Source: Oxynema aestuarii AP17
GTDB taxonomy: Bacteria; Cyanobacteriota; Cyanobacteriia; Cyanobacteriales; Laspinemataceae
Direction of reading: 5' to 3'
DNA: 64,000 bases
Assembly (NCBI RefSeq): GCF_012295525.1
Contig: NZ_CP051167.1
Coordinates: 3,207,501-3,271,500, forward strand
Below, piece after piece: positions 37,965-47,888 of the stretch (position 1 is its first letter; every line of letters starts with the position of its first letter). The notes under the pieces were generated by a model that saw only the letters and a list, made by a program, of their open reading frames with translations, made no database searches and was not told where the DNA came from. A program made the translations under genes and the position numbers.

Positions 37965-40499
37965 TTAAATCAGTCGTTGCAAGGTTTCGAGCAACACTTC
38001 TTGATTGAAACTCGTTTTTGTAATATAAGCGTTGGCGCCCGCTTGCAAACCGCGACGTTTGTCGTCATCCGAAGCTAAAGAGGTGACTAAAATAATCGGC
38101 ACTTCGCTGTATTTTTGATTTTCTCGGATTTTGGCCGTCATCCCCAAACCGTCGAGATTGGGCATTTGAATGTCGGAAACGATCGCGTCAAAACGGCGGC
38201 TATCGAGCTTGTTCAATGCATCCATTCCATCGACGGCGGCGACGACCTCGTAACCTGCGGCTTCGAGAATCCGCTTTTCTTGGGTGCGCGTGGCGATCGA
38301 ATCTTCCACGAGTAGAATCGAAGATCGCTGGTTGGTCGTTTCCGCGACGGGGGTCGGATCGGCGATCGCGGGATACTTTTGGCGCACGGACTCGATCAAA
38401 TCTTGGGGATTCAACACCATGCAGACTTCCCCGGTCCCTAAAATGGTCGCCCCGGAAACATTGCGCACCCGTTTGAGTAATTTACTCTGGGCTTTGAGAA
38501 CCACATCCTGTTCGTCCACGAGAGCATCGACCAAGACCCCGAGACGTTCGGAACCGACTTGCAAAACAATACAGGGCAAGGTTTCTTCTTGGGGACGCGA
38601 TCGCTCGGCATTGGCCCGTGCGGGCAATTCTAACAACTCCACCAACGGCACCACGGAAATGGGGCGATCGTCGAGTAAAATCGTGTCACGACCTTCGATC
38701 GCGAAAATCTCGCGCTGGGGAACCAGGCGAGCCATATAAATAAACTCCACGGGTAACGCATAAGCAATCCCCTCCACCGACACCAACAACACGTGAGCGG
38801 TGGCGAGGGTGGTTCCCAACTGAATCCGGACGCTACAGCCCGCGCCGGGAGTCGATTCGACCTGAATCGTCCCTTTGAGGCGCTCCACATTCGCCCGCAC
38901 CACGTCGAGCCCGACCCCGCGTCCGGAGACTTCGGTCACGAACGTGCGCGTCGAGAATCCGGGGGCAAAAATCAAATTCTGCACTTGCTGCACGTTCATG
39001 GTGGCGAGTTCTTCTTCCCGGACGATCCCGCGCTGGAGGGCAGTTTGCTTGATTTTGTCCACATCCAAGCCCCGACCGTCGTCGCTGACTTCGATCAGGA
39101 TGTTGGTCGCGTTTTGATATCCCTTGAGGTGAATGGTGGCGACGGCGGGTTTGCCCTGGGCTTCTCGTTCGCGGGGGGTTTCGATCCCGTGATCGATCGC
39201 GTTGCGAATCATGTGCATCAGGGGATCTTTCATTTCTTCGAGAATGCGCTTGTCCGCCCGGGTTTCTCCCCCTTCGACCACCAGTTCGACCCGCTTGCCC
39301 TGCTGTTTGGCTAAATCCCTGACCATGCGTCCGAACAAGTTAAAAATATTCGACAGGGGCAGCAAGCGCAAGGTGCGAATGCCTTCTTCGAGTTCGTCGG
39401 CGATTAAATCGAGTCGGGTATTGTCTTCGTAGACTGCATTTCGCACTCCGGTGACGAGATCCCCCAGGCGTTCGAGGCGTTCTTCGACGCGATGGAAAAA
39501 GCCGTTGAGGCGATCGAAGGCGCCGTTATGATTGCCCCGTCCGACTTCTTCGAGAGCAAAGCGGTTGAGAAAGGCATCTCGGGACCATTCCTCCCACAAG
39601 GAAACGATGTCTTCGACTTCCGCCAAGCGGTGGGCGATCCGAATTTTGGTCACGGTGAGTTCTCCCGCTTGGGTCATCAACGCATCGAGGTGGCGGGTTT
39701 CGACGCGAATGGTGTCGATTCGATATTCGCTGGTGGCGGTTTCGGTTTTGGCGGGGTGTTTTTCGCTGGCGCGGGTCAGGTGACCCCCGGTATGTTTTGG
39801 GGTGGGGGTTTGGGCGGGTTCGCCTTGTGCGGCGATCTCCTCCGGTTCGTTGGGCGGGGCTTGCGCGTCGTTTTGGGGGCGTTCGGCGCCGTCGCGTTCG
39901 GCGGCGACCGGGGCCGGAGTGGGGCGCCCTTGGTCCCTTGCTTCGGGGCGATCCTCGTTCGCAGTCGCTTCGCGATCGCCCCGATCTGCGGCATCCTCGG
40001 GGGTTTCCTCGGTTTCGGCGATCGCGGGGGTCGCTTCTGGGGAGGTCTCGTCTTGGGGTCGGGCGGGTGTTTTCTTCGCAGGCGCCTGGGTTGCGGCGCT
40101 GGATTCCTCGGCGGGATGGTCTTTGGCCCCCATCAACTCCGCCAGGACGTAGAAGGTATTGACCTGGGCATTTTCTCCGGTGACGGCTTCGTTGACGAGC
40201 TTGCGAATGGCGTCTAAGCCGTGGTAGAGGCGATCGCAAATCTCTGGGGTCAGGGTCGTTTCGTCGCGCTTGACACTCCCGAGCAGATGTTCCCACTGGT
40301 GGGCTAAGGTGGCAATATCTTTGACGCCCAACATCCCCGCATCTCCTTTGAGGCTGTGGGCTTCCCGCATCAATTCTTCGAGTTTGCCTCGATCTTCGGG
40401 ATGTTTTTCCAAATACAACAAGCCTTCATCGAGTTTCTGCAAGTGTTCTTCACTTGCGACTTTAAAGGTCAGTCTCAGTTCTTCGTCTTCGATGATCAT
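37965..40499 (-). CDS. Hybrid CheA histidine kinase with C-terminal receiver
   Basis: A second chemosensory kinase, 844 residues from the ATG at 40499 (an upstream in-frame start would add 30 residues; MIIEDEELRL is the usual beginning). Hpt at 1-110 with the acceptor in EAHSLKGDAG (His 48). A long Pro/Ala/Glu-rich linker (about 130-260) follows, then dimerisation and HATPase parts with MIRNAIDHGIETP, DDGRGLD and SGRGVGLDVV, a CheW-like domain (AYALPVEFIYMARL), and a receiver with ILLVEDSIATRTQ and acceptor Asp in IVSDIQMPNLDG. It forms an operon with cheB. Unlike the 0-12 kb system, no cheW or MCP gene lies beside it. Sensors must be encoded elsewhere, or shared with the first system (inference). 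Confidence 0.93.
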   Translation of the reverse strand: MIIEDEELRLTFKVASEEHLQKLDEGLLYLEKHPEDRGKLEELMREAHSLKGDAGMLGVKDIATLAHQWEHLLGSVKRDETTLTPEICDRLYHGLDAIRKLVNEAVTGENAQVNTFYVLAELMGAKDHPAEESSAATQAPAKKTPARPQDETSPEATPAIAETEETPEDAADRGDREATANEDRPEARDQGRPTPAPVAAERDGAERPQNDAQAPPNEPEEIAAQGEPAQTPTPKHTGGHLTRASEKHPAKTETATSEYRIDTIRVETRHLDALMTQAGELTVTKIRIAHRLAEVEDIVSLWEEWSRDAFLNRFALEEVGRGNHNGAFDRLNGFFHRVEERLERLGDLVTGVRNAVYEDNTRLDLIADELEEGIRTLRLLPLSNIFNLFGRMVRDLAKQQGKRVELVVEGGETRADKRILEEMKDPLMHMIRNAIDHGIETPREREAQGKPAVATIHLKGYQNATNILIEVSDDGRGLDVDKIKQTALQRGIVREEELATMNVQQVQNLIFAPGFSTRTFVTEVSGRGVGLDVVRANVERLKGTIQVESTPGAGCSVRIQLGTTLATAHVLLVSVEGIAYALPVEFIYMARLVPQREIFAIEGRDTILLDDRPISVVPLVELLELPARANAERSRPQEETLPCIVLQVGSERLGVLVDALVDEQDVVLKAQSKLLKRVRNVSGATILGTGEVCMVLNPQDLIESVRQKYPAIADPTPVAETTNQRSSILLVEDSIATRTQEKRILEAAGYEVVAAVDGMDALNKLDSRRFDAIVSDIQMPNLDGLGMTAKIRENQKYSEVPIILVTSLASDDDKRRGLQAGANAYITKTSFNQEVLLETLQRLI

Positions 40500-41715
40500 A
40501 ATCTCGTCTGGCTTTAGCTCGATGTATAACCTAAAGAATTGGATTGTCCTGTTGCGGTTCCTCCGGGCGGCTGGCGATCGCTGAAACATCGCTTCACCGA
40601 TGGAGATGAAGGCTTGTAGACGACCTGATTCGCGCGACGGGATCGACCTTCGCCGCAGTAAAAGACTGGCGTTCTGGGCAGCCGTTCTCGGGAAGCGCTA
40701 AAGTTCTGAGCTGCGGGGGTCTGCTCGCTGCCAACGTTGTAATTCCACTATTTTAACTCTATTTTAAGGGTCGATCCTGGGTTTGAGATTCTTTTTTTTC
40801 AACGGTTTACAATTGAGGCGATCGATCGGTTCCCAGGGCATCTATTTGTAGAGCTAAAGTTTCGGGGATTGTCGATAATTTTCGATCGCTCCCTATTGGC
40901 TTGCTGGTTATTTTTTGATGGCAAAAATGACGATCGCGAAGGCTTCCGGGGACGGGGATCTGGCTAAGGTTTCGGGGGACGATGCAGACGGCAACTTCTC
41001 ACAACGATCTCGTGGCAGTGGACGACGAGGGCGATCGCCCTTCGATCCGAACCCCGGTCTCGGGCAGCTTCTGGGAATCCGCTCCGGGGCGATCGCCCGC
41101 AAACTGAGGTGGAATTTAACAAGATTCGTTAAAGTTTTGCTAAAGTTTTGAGTCGATCTCAATCAAGTTTTCTCGAATTTTCCTCGCTAGAGAGAAGCAA
41201 TGATATAATTTTTGATAGAAATCTAAAAATCAGGAAAATAATTTAAAAAAACCTTAAATATTGCGATAACTTGTCATCATTTCGATCGCAGCTTCCCGAT
41301 CGCGGGAAACGCTAAAGGTGGGAGCTGGGCGATCGCGATCGTCCTCCGTATTTTTACGGGTTTTCTAGAGAAAAAGATCCGTAATTTCGGACGGGCAACT
41401 CCGAGCGTCTCACGGATGTCGATCGCCTCTACGATGGCTAAAAATTAGAAAAAATGCACGGACTCGAAGGACACCGTGGGTACGCGATCGGTATTTCCCC
41501 TGCGGCGATCGCGCGGATTTAATCCCAGAAATGAGGGTATGACCCCTCCATTGTCTCACCCCTTAAATAGGGGAATCCCATCGATATTTGAAAGGGATGC
41601 GATCGCCGTCACGGAAGAGAAGATCGCACGATCGCCGGAAACAGGGGAAGCGATCGCGGCACGGCCAATTTTAAATAGGTATGATTTAAACAGATTGGAC
41701 TTATTAACAATAACA
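40500..41715. other. Gene-poor divergent region between cheA and the REC-GGDEF gene
   Basis: About 0.9-1.2 kb without a supported gene. It should contain the promoters of both flanking genes. An AT-rich part at 41150-41280 and several HIP1 sites are present, but no clear operator or RNA structure was seen. Confidence 0.5.
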
Positions 41716-42759
41716 ATGCGCTCCTTAGCAGATTGCCATACCAACTCGAAAGATACGGGGGAACTCGAACCCCTCAATCGCCGTGGTGTGGAAATTGTCG
41801 AGAACGGGTTAACCCTCCAATCGGAAGACGAAGAGCGTCCGTTAATCTTGATCGTCGATGACGACCGAGCGATTCGCAATATGCTGGTCACGGTCATGCA
41901 CAATCAGGGCTATCGCGTCGTGACCGCCGTTAACGGTTTGGAAGCGCTACAAGTTTACAAAGAACGCAAACCGGACATGGTGTTACTCGATGCGATCATG
42001 CCGATGATGGACGGTTTTGATTGTTGTTTGGAATTGCAGCGCCTGCAAGGGAGCGATCGCACCCCGGTCTTGATGATTACCGGATTAGAAGATAACGATT
42101 CCGTGGATCGCGCCTTTGAAGTCGGCGCGGTCGATTACGTCACCAAACCGATTCACTGGGCCGTATTGCGCCAGCGCGTGCGGCGGTTGCTCGAACAAGC
42201 GCGACTGTATCGCGAACTGGAAGCCGCCAACCAGGAACTGCGGCGTCTGGCGTTTCTCGACGGTCTGACCCGAGTGGCGAATCGGCGCGGTTTCGACCAG
42301 ACTTTAGCACGTCACTGGCACGAACTCGCTCAAAGCGGCGCTTATTTGTCGCTGATTTTATGTGACGTGGATTGTTTTAAGCGCTACAACGATACTTACG
42401 GCCATCAGGCGGGCGATCGCTGCTTGCAGGAGATTGCCCGTACCTTGCGTCAGGCGGCGAGTTATCCGACGGATTTCGTGGCGCGTTACGGCGGGGAAGA
42501 ATTTGCGGTGATTTTACCTCGGACGGAAGCGGCGGCGGCGCTGTACGTGGCGCAAAAAATTCGTATGGGGGTGCGCCACCTGGCGATCGCCCACGAAAGT
42601 TCGACGGTCAGCCCCTTCGTCACCTTGAGTTTGGGGGTGGCGACGATGGTTCCTTATCCGGGAACGAGCGAAACGGAGGCGATCGCGGCGGCGGATAAGG
42701 CCCTGTATCAGGCGAAACAGGCGGGGCGCGATCGGGCCATTCTCAAAATTCTCAATTAA
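41716..42759 (+). CDS. Response regulator with diguanylate cyclase output (REC-GGDEF)
   Basis: PleD/WspR-like regulator predicted to make cyclic di-GMP when phosphorylated. It has 347 residues from the ATG at 41716; the open frame extends upstream (ATG at 41539, GTG at 41476), but that part is basic and HIP1-derived, so the short start is preferred without a strong ribosome-binding site. The receiver has ILIVDDDRAIR with the acceptor Asp in MVLLDAIMPMMDG and Lys in YVTKPIHW. A helix (ARLYRELEAANQELRRLAF) connects to the GGDEF domain, DGLTRVANRRGFD, with active-site ARYGGEEFAVIL. No RxxD inhibitory site was identified with certainty. Monocistronic. It adds a third cyclic-di-GMP-related output to this signalling-rich window. 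Confidence 0.9.
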   Translation: MRSLADCHTNSKDTGELEPLNRRGVEIVENGLTLQSEDEERPLILIVDDDRAIRNMLVTVMHNQGYRVVTAVNGLEALQVYKERKPDMVLLDAIMPMMDGFDCCLELQRLQGSDRTPVLMITGLEDNDSVDRAFEVGAVDYVTKPIHWAVLRQRVRRLLEQARLYRELEAANQELRRLAFLDGLTRVANRRGFDQTLARHWHELAQSGAYLSLILCDVDCFKRYNDTYGHQAGDRCLQEIARTLRQAASYPTDFVARYGGEEFAVILPRTEAAAALYVAQKIRMGVRHLAIAHESSTVSPFVTLSLGVATMVPYPGTSETEAIAAADKALYQAKQAGRDRAILKILN

Positions 42760-42811
42760 TCCGAATCGAGTTGAATCGGGATCGAGAACGGCGCGATCGC
42801 CCGAAGGTCAA

Positions 42812-43468
42812 CTAGAGATAACTGCGAGCGGTTTGTCCGACTAAATCGACTTCATCTTCGGCTAGAGTTTCTAAAGTCGCGCGCACTTCGTCGCCGCCGA
42901 GTCGGCCCAAGGCTTGAGCGAGACGGTGGCGGATTTGCCAGTCCGGATCGGTGGCGAAGGGGAGCAGTAACGGGGTGGCGCGGCGATCGCCGAGTTCGCC
43001 CAAGGAGCTGATCGCGGCGGTTTTGACCAATTCTTCGTCACTTTTAAGGGCATCTTCGAGGATCTCGAAGGAGCGATCGTCTCCCAATTCCCCCAAGGCG
43101 GCGACGATGCTGAATTTGAGCAACCATTCTTGCGTCGTTTCGTAGAGGTGGCGCAATTCGTCGAAAGCTTCGGTTAACTGCAAGGCGCCGAGGGCGTCGG
43201 CGGCGGCGGATTGTACGTCGGCTTCCGAGTCGTTGAGCAGGCGATCGCGCAAAACTGTTAACGACAATTCGCGGTTTTCCACGCCGAGATGGGCCATCTG
43301 GCTGACGGCTGCATAGCGAATGCGGGGACTGCGATCGCCGATCGCCCCCTGCACGAGGTCGAAGGCGGTGGCGCGATCGAGTTGGCGCAGTTGGTTGACG
43401 CCTTTGATGCGATCGCCCAAATCTTCCGATTGGAGCAGGGTTTTAACAGATTCTGGCGTAATACTCAT
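42812..43468 (-). CDS. nblB: HEAT-repeat protein, NblB-like
   Basis: A 218-residue all-helical protein built of HEAT/PBS-lyase-like repeats: IRYAAVSQMAHLG, VQSAAADALGALQ, LKFSIVAALGELGD, VKTAAISSLGELGD, IRHRLAQALGRLGG. Length and repeat order fit cyanobacterial NblB, which is needed for phycobilisome breakdown under nutrient stress and resembles CpcE/CpcF lyases. The segment LYETTQEWLLKFSIV is characteristic. Alternative: a phycobilin lyase subunit of the CpcE/F type, but no phycobiliprotein gene is nearby. It is convergent with the REC-GGDEF gene (52 bp apart). Confidence 0.7.
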   Translation of the reverse strand: MSITPESVKTLLQSEDLGDRIKGVNQLRQLDRATAFDLVQGAIGDRSPRIRYAAVSQMAHLGVENRELSLTVLRDRLLNDSEADVQSAAADALGALQLTEAFDELRHLYETTQEWLLKFSIVAALGELGDDRSFEILEDALKSDEELVKTAAISSLGELGDRRATPLLLPFATDPDWQIRHRLAQALGRLGGDEVRATLETLAEDEVDLVGQTARSYL

Positions 43469-43755
43469 GCTTCTATGGTTGTTTTGTTATGGAGTCGGAG
43501 CGCGATCGCGATCCGGGGACGAGCGGTCGGGGGGGATCCGACCGCTTTCGAGACGCTTAGAAAGCTCTGTCGGCCAACTCAGGGCGCGATCGCGCCGTGT
43601 CATGCCCAATTTTTCAAATTTTTCAAAAATTCGTTTTTAGGGGGATTTCCCGAGGCTTTCGACGGGGCGATCCGGCGGAGCCGTCCCTAAGCGCAAGGCG
43701 CACGCTGCGCGAACGCGAACGGATCCGAGTCCCCTCAAACCCGATCCCGAAGGAT

Positions 43756-44265
43756 TTACGAGTTTCCCGAAGCCATCACCCGGACCACATCTCCCCGGGT
43801 CAGGATCCCGACGACTTCGTTGCGATCGTCGATCACGGGCAGACGGTGAACGCCTTTCTCGTGCATCAAGCGCGCCGCTTCGTTTAAAGGTTTGTCCGGG
43901 GAGACGGTCAATACCTTTTTACTCATCACGTCGCCGACGGTTTGTCCCAGGGCTTTGTGCAGTTCGCGCTGGTAGCGCGCGGGATTTTCTAGGTAAATGA
44001 CGCTATCGAGCAACATGATGTAAGGCGGCGGGGTGACGCCACTTTCGCGCCACATCAAGTCTCCTTCGGAGAGGATCCCGACGAGCTGACCGTTCTCATC
44101 GACCACGGGCAGACCGCTAATCCGGCGCTCGGCGAGGATTTTAATCGCCTCGTCTAATGGGGTTTCGGGATTGACCGCGATCGGATTGCGGCTCATGACA
44201 TCGGCAACTGTTTTAGGCATAGCGTCCGTAGGTTCGACGTATAGTGAAGTGGCGGCAATCGCCAT
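43756..44265 (-). CDS. Two-CBS-domain protein
   Basis: A 169-residue protein with a pair of CBS motifs: VADVMSRNPIAVNPETPLDEA ... ISGLPVVDENGQLVGILSEGDL (first, read in parts) and GDVMSKKVLTVSPDKPLNEA ... VHRLPVIDDRNEVVGILTRGDVV (second). CBS pairs bind adenine nucleotides and regulate partner enzymes or channels; here no catalytic domain is fused. An ATG at 44220 (MPKTVADVM) is an equally good start. Between the CBS domains is an insert SGVTPPPYIMLLDSVIYLEN seen in cyanobacterial members. Monocistronic; the flanking gaps 43469-43755 and 44266-44631 have no gene. Confidence 0.85.
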   Translation of the reverse strand: MAIAATSLYVEPTDAMPKTVADVMSRNPIAVNPETPLDEAIKILAERRISGLPVVDENGQLVGILSEGDLMWRESGVTPPPYIMLLDSVIYLENPARYQRELHKALGQTVGDVMSKKVLTVSPDKPLNEAARLMHEKGVHRLPVIDDRNEVVGILTRGDVVRVMASGNS

Positions 44266-44631
44266 TAATTTTATCGTGGAAAGTTGACAAGTTTATCTCG
44301 ATCCCAGACCGATCGCCGTTCGTTAGAGTCTTCCTTTTCGTCGTAACTGATTCCCTGTTGACTGGAAAGATCGACCTGGGGGCGGGCTGGGGTCGGGCGT
44401 TCGCGCGGTGACGGCAAAGCCGGATCGCGCTTTCGTTGCTTTGGACTTGAGTTGAGGTTCGCTCAAATCCCACGGTCGGATCGGGAAAATTTTCTCAGAT
44501 TTAGGGACAAAAGTCGATCTGGCGCTCTTCCCTAGGGTTGCGTGTCCCCGGCGCGTTCGCAAAGCGGCGGCTCCGCCGTATCGCCCCGGCTCGGAACGGA
44601 AAGGTTAAGATCGTAAATGTAACGATTTGTA

Positions 44632-44955
44632 ATGTTTATGGACAAGCAACCGCCGAAATCGCCGAAATATCGAGCGATCTCCATTTGTCAACACGATTCC
44701 TGTCGCCGCAACGGCTCCGCAGCCGTTCTCAAAGCCTTTGAAACTGCGGATTTGCCCGAGGGGGTCACTGTCAATCCCAGTGGCTGTTTGGGTCAGTGTA
44801 GTTGCGGACCGACGGTGAAGGTCAACCCGGATAATGTTTGGTACTGTCGGATTAAACCGGAGCAGATCGAACGGATCGTCACCGAGCATTTGCAAGGGGA
44901 AGAACCTGTCGAGGAGTGGTTAAATCCTCGTATGCACATGAGATTTAGTATTTAG
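44632..44955 (+). CDS. Thioredoxin-like [2Fe-2S] ferredoxin
   Basis: A 107-residue protein of the thioredoxin-like ferredoxin family (related to the NuoE/HoxE cluster-binding domain). Four Cys fit the pattern: CQHDSC near the start (residues 19 and 24) and CLGQCSCG (two ligands plus one extra) around residue 52. It continues GPTVKVNPDNVWYCRI and QIERIVTEHL. Its redox partner is unknown. The start could be the ATG at 44632 or 44638. It overlaps the 3' end of the convergent alpha/beta hydrolase gene by 11 bp. Confidence 0.85.
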   Translation: MFMDKQPPKSPKYRAISICQHDSCRRNGSAAVLKAFETADLPEGVTVNPSGCLGQCSCGPTVKVNPDNVWYCRIKPEQIERIVTEHLQGEEPVEEWLNPRMHMRFSI

Positions 44956-45853
44956 GGGCGACTTGGGCGAGGATCCACTCGCGCATTAAGGCGTTGACGC
45001 GATCGGGGATTTCGTCGTGGGGACAGTGACCCGCATCGAGGAAATGTTCGCTCAGTTGGGGATAGTGTTGGCGAAAGCGGGCGCTACGATCGCGGGCGTT
45101 CATCCAGGGATCCCCTTGACCCCACAGGGTTAATAGGGGGCAGTCCATGCGATCGAGTAAGGCATCTACTTTTTCCCCTTGAGGGGTTTTGAAGACTGAA
45201 GCAAAGACACGGGCGGCGCCGCGATCGCAGGAGGGACGGTAAATTTCTTCGACGAGGCGATCGGTGACGGCAGTTTGGTCGAGATACACTTTTAACAGGG
45301 TTTTGCGAATGACCGATCGCCGCCGGGTCCACTGAAAAATGGCAAAACTCACCCAATCTTGTTGAAAAACCCACTTGAGCGCCGTTTTTGCCAGTTTACG
45401 CCTGGGGGTGGGTTCGGCGACGGGTTCGGTCGCGGTGAACGGTCCGGCGCTGTTGAGCAAGATGACCCCCGCTACGGATTCGGGACGGGTGGCGGCGACG
45501 CATAATGAGGCGTAACCCCCCAAGGAATTGCCTGCGAGGACGACGGGTCGCCCGATTTGGGTTTGGATGAAGTCGTGGAGTTGATCTCGCCACAGATCGG
45601 CGCTGTAAACCCAATCGGGTTTGGCCGATCGCCCGAAGCCGATTAGGTCGATCGCCCATACTTGAAAGTCTTTTTGCAATTCGGCGATGTTTTTACGCCA
45701 GTGATCGGTGGAGGCGCCGAAGCCGTGGATCAGCAGTAAGGGGGGGCGATCGGATCGAGGATCCCCCGCGCCGACCCAGTAAATGGGGCGATCGCGCCAG
45801 ATCCAATAGCTACCGGAGATCGTATCGGTGGGACGCACAAATGTTTCAGTCAT
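44945..45853 (-). CDS. Alpha/beta-fold hydrolase
   Basis: A 302-residue hydrolase. Oxyanion motif LLLIHGFGAS (about residue 42), nucleophile Ser in LAGNSLGGYAS (about 110), an acid in LLTLWGQGDPWMN, and catalytic His in LDAGHCPHDEIP. The cap region (about 150-215) is helical. Cyanobacteria have a conserved family with this arrangement, sometimes compared to pheophytinase-like hydrolases; the substrate here is not known. The upstream side carries a run of GATTTTA repeats (45858-45905) that may lie in its leader. Confidence 0.85.
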   Translation of the reverse strand: MTETFVRPTDTISGSYWIWRDRPIYWVGAGDPRSDRPPLLLIHGFGASTDHWRKNIAELQKDFQVWAIDLIGFGRSAKPDWVYSADLWRDQLHDFIQTQIGRPVVLAGNSLGGYASLCVAATRPESVAGVILLNSAGPFTATEPVAEPTPRRKLAKTALKWVFQQDWVSFAIFQWTRRRSVIRKTLLKVYLDQTAVTDRLVEEIYRPSCDRGAARVFASVFKTPQGEKVDALLDRMDCPLLTLWGQGDPWMNARDRSARFRQHYPQLSEHFLDAGHCPHDEIPDRVNALMREWILAQVAPKY

Positions 45854-45857
45854 TTGG

Positions 45858-45905
45858 GATTTTAGATTTTAGATTTTAAGTTTTAGATTTTAGATTTGGG
45901 TAGAT
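45858..45905. repeat. Tandem heptanucleotide repeats (GATTTTA type)
   Basis: About six imperfect units of GATTTTA/AGATTTT directly upstream of the hydrolase start. A shorter run occurs at 59183-59217. Short tandemly repeated repetitive heptamers of this kind are a known feature of cyanobacterial genomes. Confidence 0.7.
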
Positions 45906-46990
45906 TTGAAGTATAAATGTATTATTTGATTTTTGCCTTAAAAACTATCATTTTTGTCAATTTACCCTTTTTAATTGTAGCACAAAAATCGTGATTTTGT
46001 TTTCTAAAACAGCTCGGGCGATCGCGCCGGGATACGGGGGCGATTGGCGAGACTGAGCTGCAGGTGGGGATCGGTGTCGATGATTATTTATACTTATCGA
46101 TGGGCGAGGCAACCCCGCAAAAGTCAAAACCTTTAAAGGGTTCAAAACCCTACTGCTTCGAGGGGTTTGCATAGACAAATGTAGTCTATTTGTTATATTC
46201 TTAACAAGACTTAAAAAAAGATTCAGTTAAAAAGTTTTCATCAAATGCAAATCTGACCGAGAAGCTATGACCGACCTGTTTTTCCAGGGGATGCGATCCG
46301 GTTGCGAAGGGCGCGATCGCTCTTCCCTTCCAGGAGAGCCAGCTATTTTTCTTAACAATTGCCAGCCGAGGGAAGGCTGAGTTCGGGGTAAAAACTCCGG
46401 GAAAGATCGATGGGGTTTTCTGCAATCCCGAGTTTTTCCTGCAATCGTTTGGAGAGTTGGATAAAATTAAAGAGAGAACCGAATGAGAGTAACGAAAATG
46501 AGTGGTTTTGTCTAGTTCGATCGGATCCGAGCGTATTGGGGATCGGGTCGTCTAGAACGCACGCACCGATCGCCGCAACTGGGAAAACAGTCCGGTTGAC
46601 CCGGGAAGGAGCTTGGGGTCAAAAGTTTAGAAGAGACGGCACCGATATCAGCGAGGGAAAAGCTTGCCAAGGGTTATAATTTAGCGCTTAAATATTTAGT
46701 GGAGATTCACTCGATCGGCTGTAACGTGCGATGCGATCGAGGGTCAAATGACCCGACGACCTGAAGATCCCGTTTTGGCAAACCCCCTGTGCAAGGGGCG
46801 ATCGCCAAAGAGGCAAGTCCCCGAATCCGGCCTTCCTTCTCGACTTTCGGTTCCAAGATCGACCTTCAACTCACGAACGGCATTTTAGCTGCTTCGACCA
46901 TTTGGGTGTAAATCGACCGAACGGAAATTTTCCGAGTTCCGACTCTAACCTTTCCCTGTCCATTCACCTAAAAACTGCGGGGTTTTTTCA
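45906..46990. other. Gap of about 1.1 kb without a supported gene
   Basis: Open frames here (for example 46410-46679) lack start signals and protein-like features. Small hairpins such as GGGTTCAAAACCC near 46140 are present. Otherwise nothing recognised. Confidence 0.5.
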
Positions 46991-47443
46991 GTGATTGCGA
47001 TCTCACCTCGTCCAGTAGGGCGTACTTGGAATACGATTAGTTTTGCTTCAACCTTATATCTCTGTCCGATTTTGGACCTGCTGTTGGCGGATATTCCCGA
47101 ACAATGGCACGCCGAAGTCCGACTGGGATTACAAGAAGCGTTAGTTAATGCAGCCAAACATGGCAACCAGCTCGATCCGAGCAAACGGGTAGTCGTCCGG
47201 TTTACGACAACGGGAAATGAATATTGGTGGGCGATCGCCGATCAAGGCTGTGGCTTTGCCTGTCCGTGTCCCTGTCCGACGGCTCAATTCGATGAGGACA
47301 TACCGCATGAAGAAGGAGAATGCGGTCGCGGATTATACATTCTAAATCAAATTTTCGATCGCGTCCATTGGAATGACGATGGAACCGAGTTAAAACTTTG
47401 TAAAAAATTCGATCGCCGATCGCGCCTGCCCTTAGTTTGGTAA
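46991..47443 (+). CDS. Anti-sigma-factor-type serine/threonine kinase (RsbW-like HATPase)
   Basis: A 150-residue GHKL ATPase of the RsbW/SpoIIAB class, which act in partner-switching control of sigma factors or other targets. N-box EALVNAAKHGNQLDP (about 47-61), G1 box WWAIADQGCGFA, and the glycine-rich lid GECGRGLYILNQIFD. A Cys/Pro motif CPCPCPTAQFDED lies between them. It starts with GTG at 46991. No anti-anti-sigma or phosphatase gene lies next to it, so its partner is elsewhere. Confidence 0.82.
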   Translation: MIAISPRPVGRTWNTISFASTLYLCPILDLLLADIPEQWHAEVRLGLQEALVNAAKHGNQLDPSKRVVVRFTTTGNEYWWAIADQGCGFACPCPCPTAQFDEDIPHEEGECGRGLYILNQIFDRVHWNDDGTELKLCKKFDRRSRLPLVW

Positions 47444-47468
47444 CCCAAGCGCGATCGAGCGACGAAGC

Positions 47469-47795
47469 TTAAGACGAGCGTTTGGACGCGCGATCGCCGT
47501 GAGTCGGACAAGGAGGAGCCGAAAGCGAGCGATCGAGCCATCCAGTCGCCTGTTGCAACCTTGCGAGGGCTTCCTCGGGGTTGTCTTTGAGCAAGAAGAC
47601 CAAGGCCGCCGCCACTTGTTCCCGAGCGCGCACGGCTCGATTTGACTTGAGTTTGTGCCAATCTCGCTCGACGAGGGCGAGGCGTTCGGCTAAGGCTTGC
47701 GCAAGTTCCAAGGTGCTGAGATCTCGTGTCTTTTGCGCCAGGGGACTTTGGAATCCGTCAGATGTCAAGGGTTTGGCGGAAAGGTTTTGCGCCAT
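47469..47795 (-). CDS. Small conserved cyanobacterial protein (DUF6439-like)
   Basis: A 108-residue protein from the ATG at 47795, preceded by TGAGGTG. Helical and basic: STLELAQALAERLALVERDWHKL and VAAALVFLLKDNPEEALARLQQ (each read in parts), with conserved GWLDRSL. From memory this matches the cyanobacterial DUF6439 group; function unknown. It is divergent from the coiled-coil gene at 47889 and convergent with the anti-sigma kinase. Confidence 0.65.
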   Translation of the reverse strand: MAQNLSAKPLTSDGFQSPLAQKTRDLSTLELAQALAERLALVERDWHKLKSNRAVRAREQVAAALVFLLKDNPEEALARLQQATGWLDRSLSAPPCPTHGDRASKRSS

Positions 47796-47888
47796 CGTGC
47801 ACCTCAATTGAGACAATTAGGATCGATCGTAGCGATCGACGAACTGATTTCGCTTTATTCTAAATCTAACGATTTTTGTAACTTCCGG

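Noticed and set aside
40908-41162. An 84-codon frame in the cheA upstream gap
   Set aside because: Basic, low-complexity translation of HIP1-rich DNA with no ribosome-binding site.
46410-46679. An 89-codon frame in the 46 kb gap
   Set aside because: No ribosome-binding site, no similarity to known folds; probably chance.
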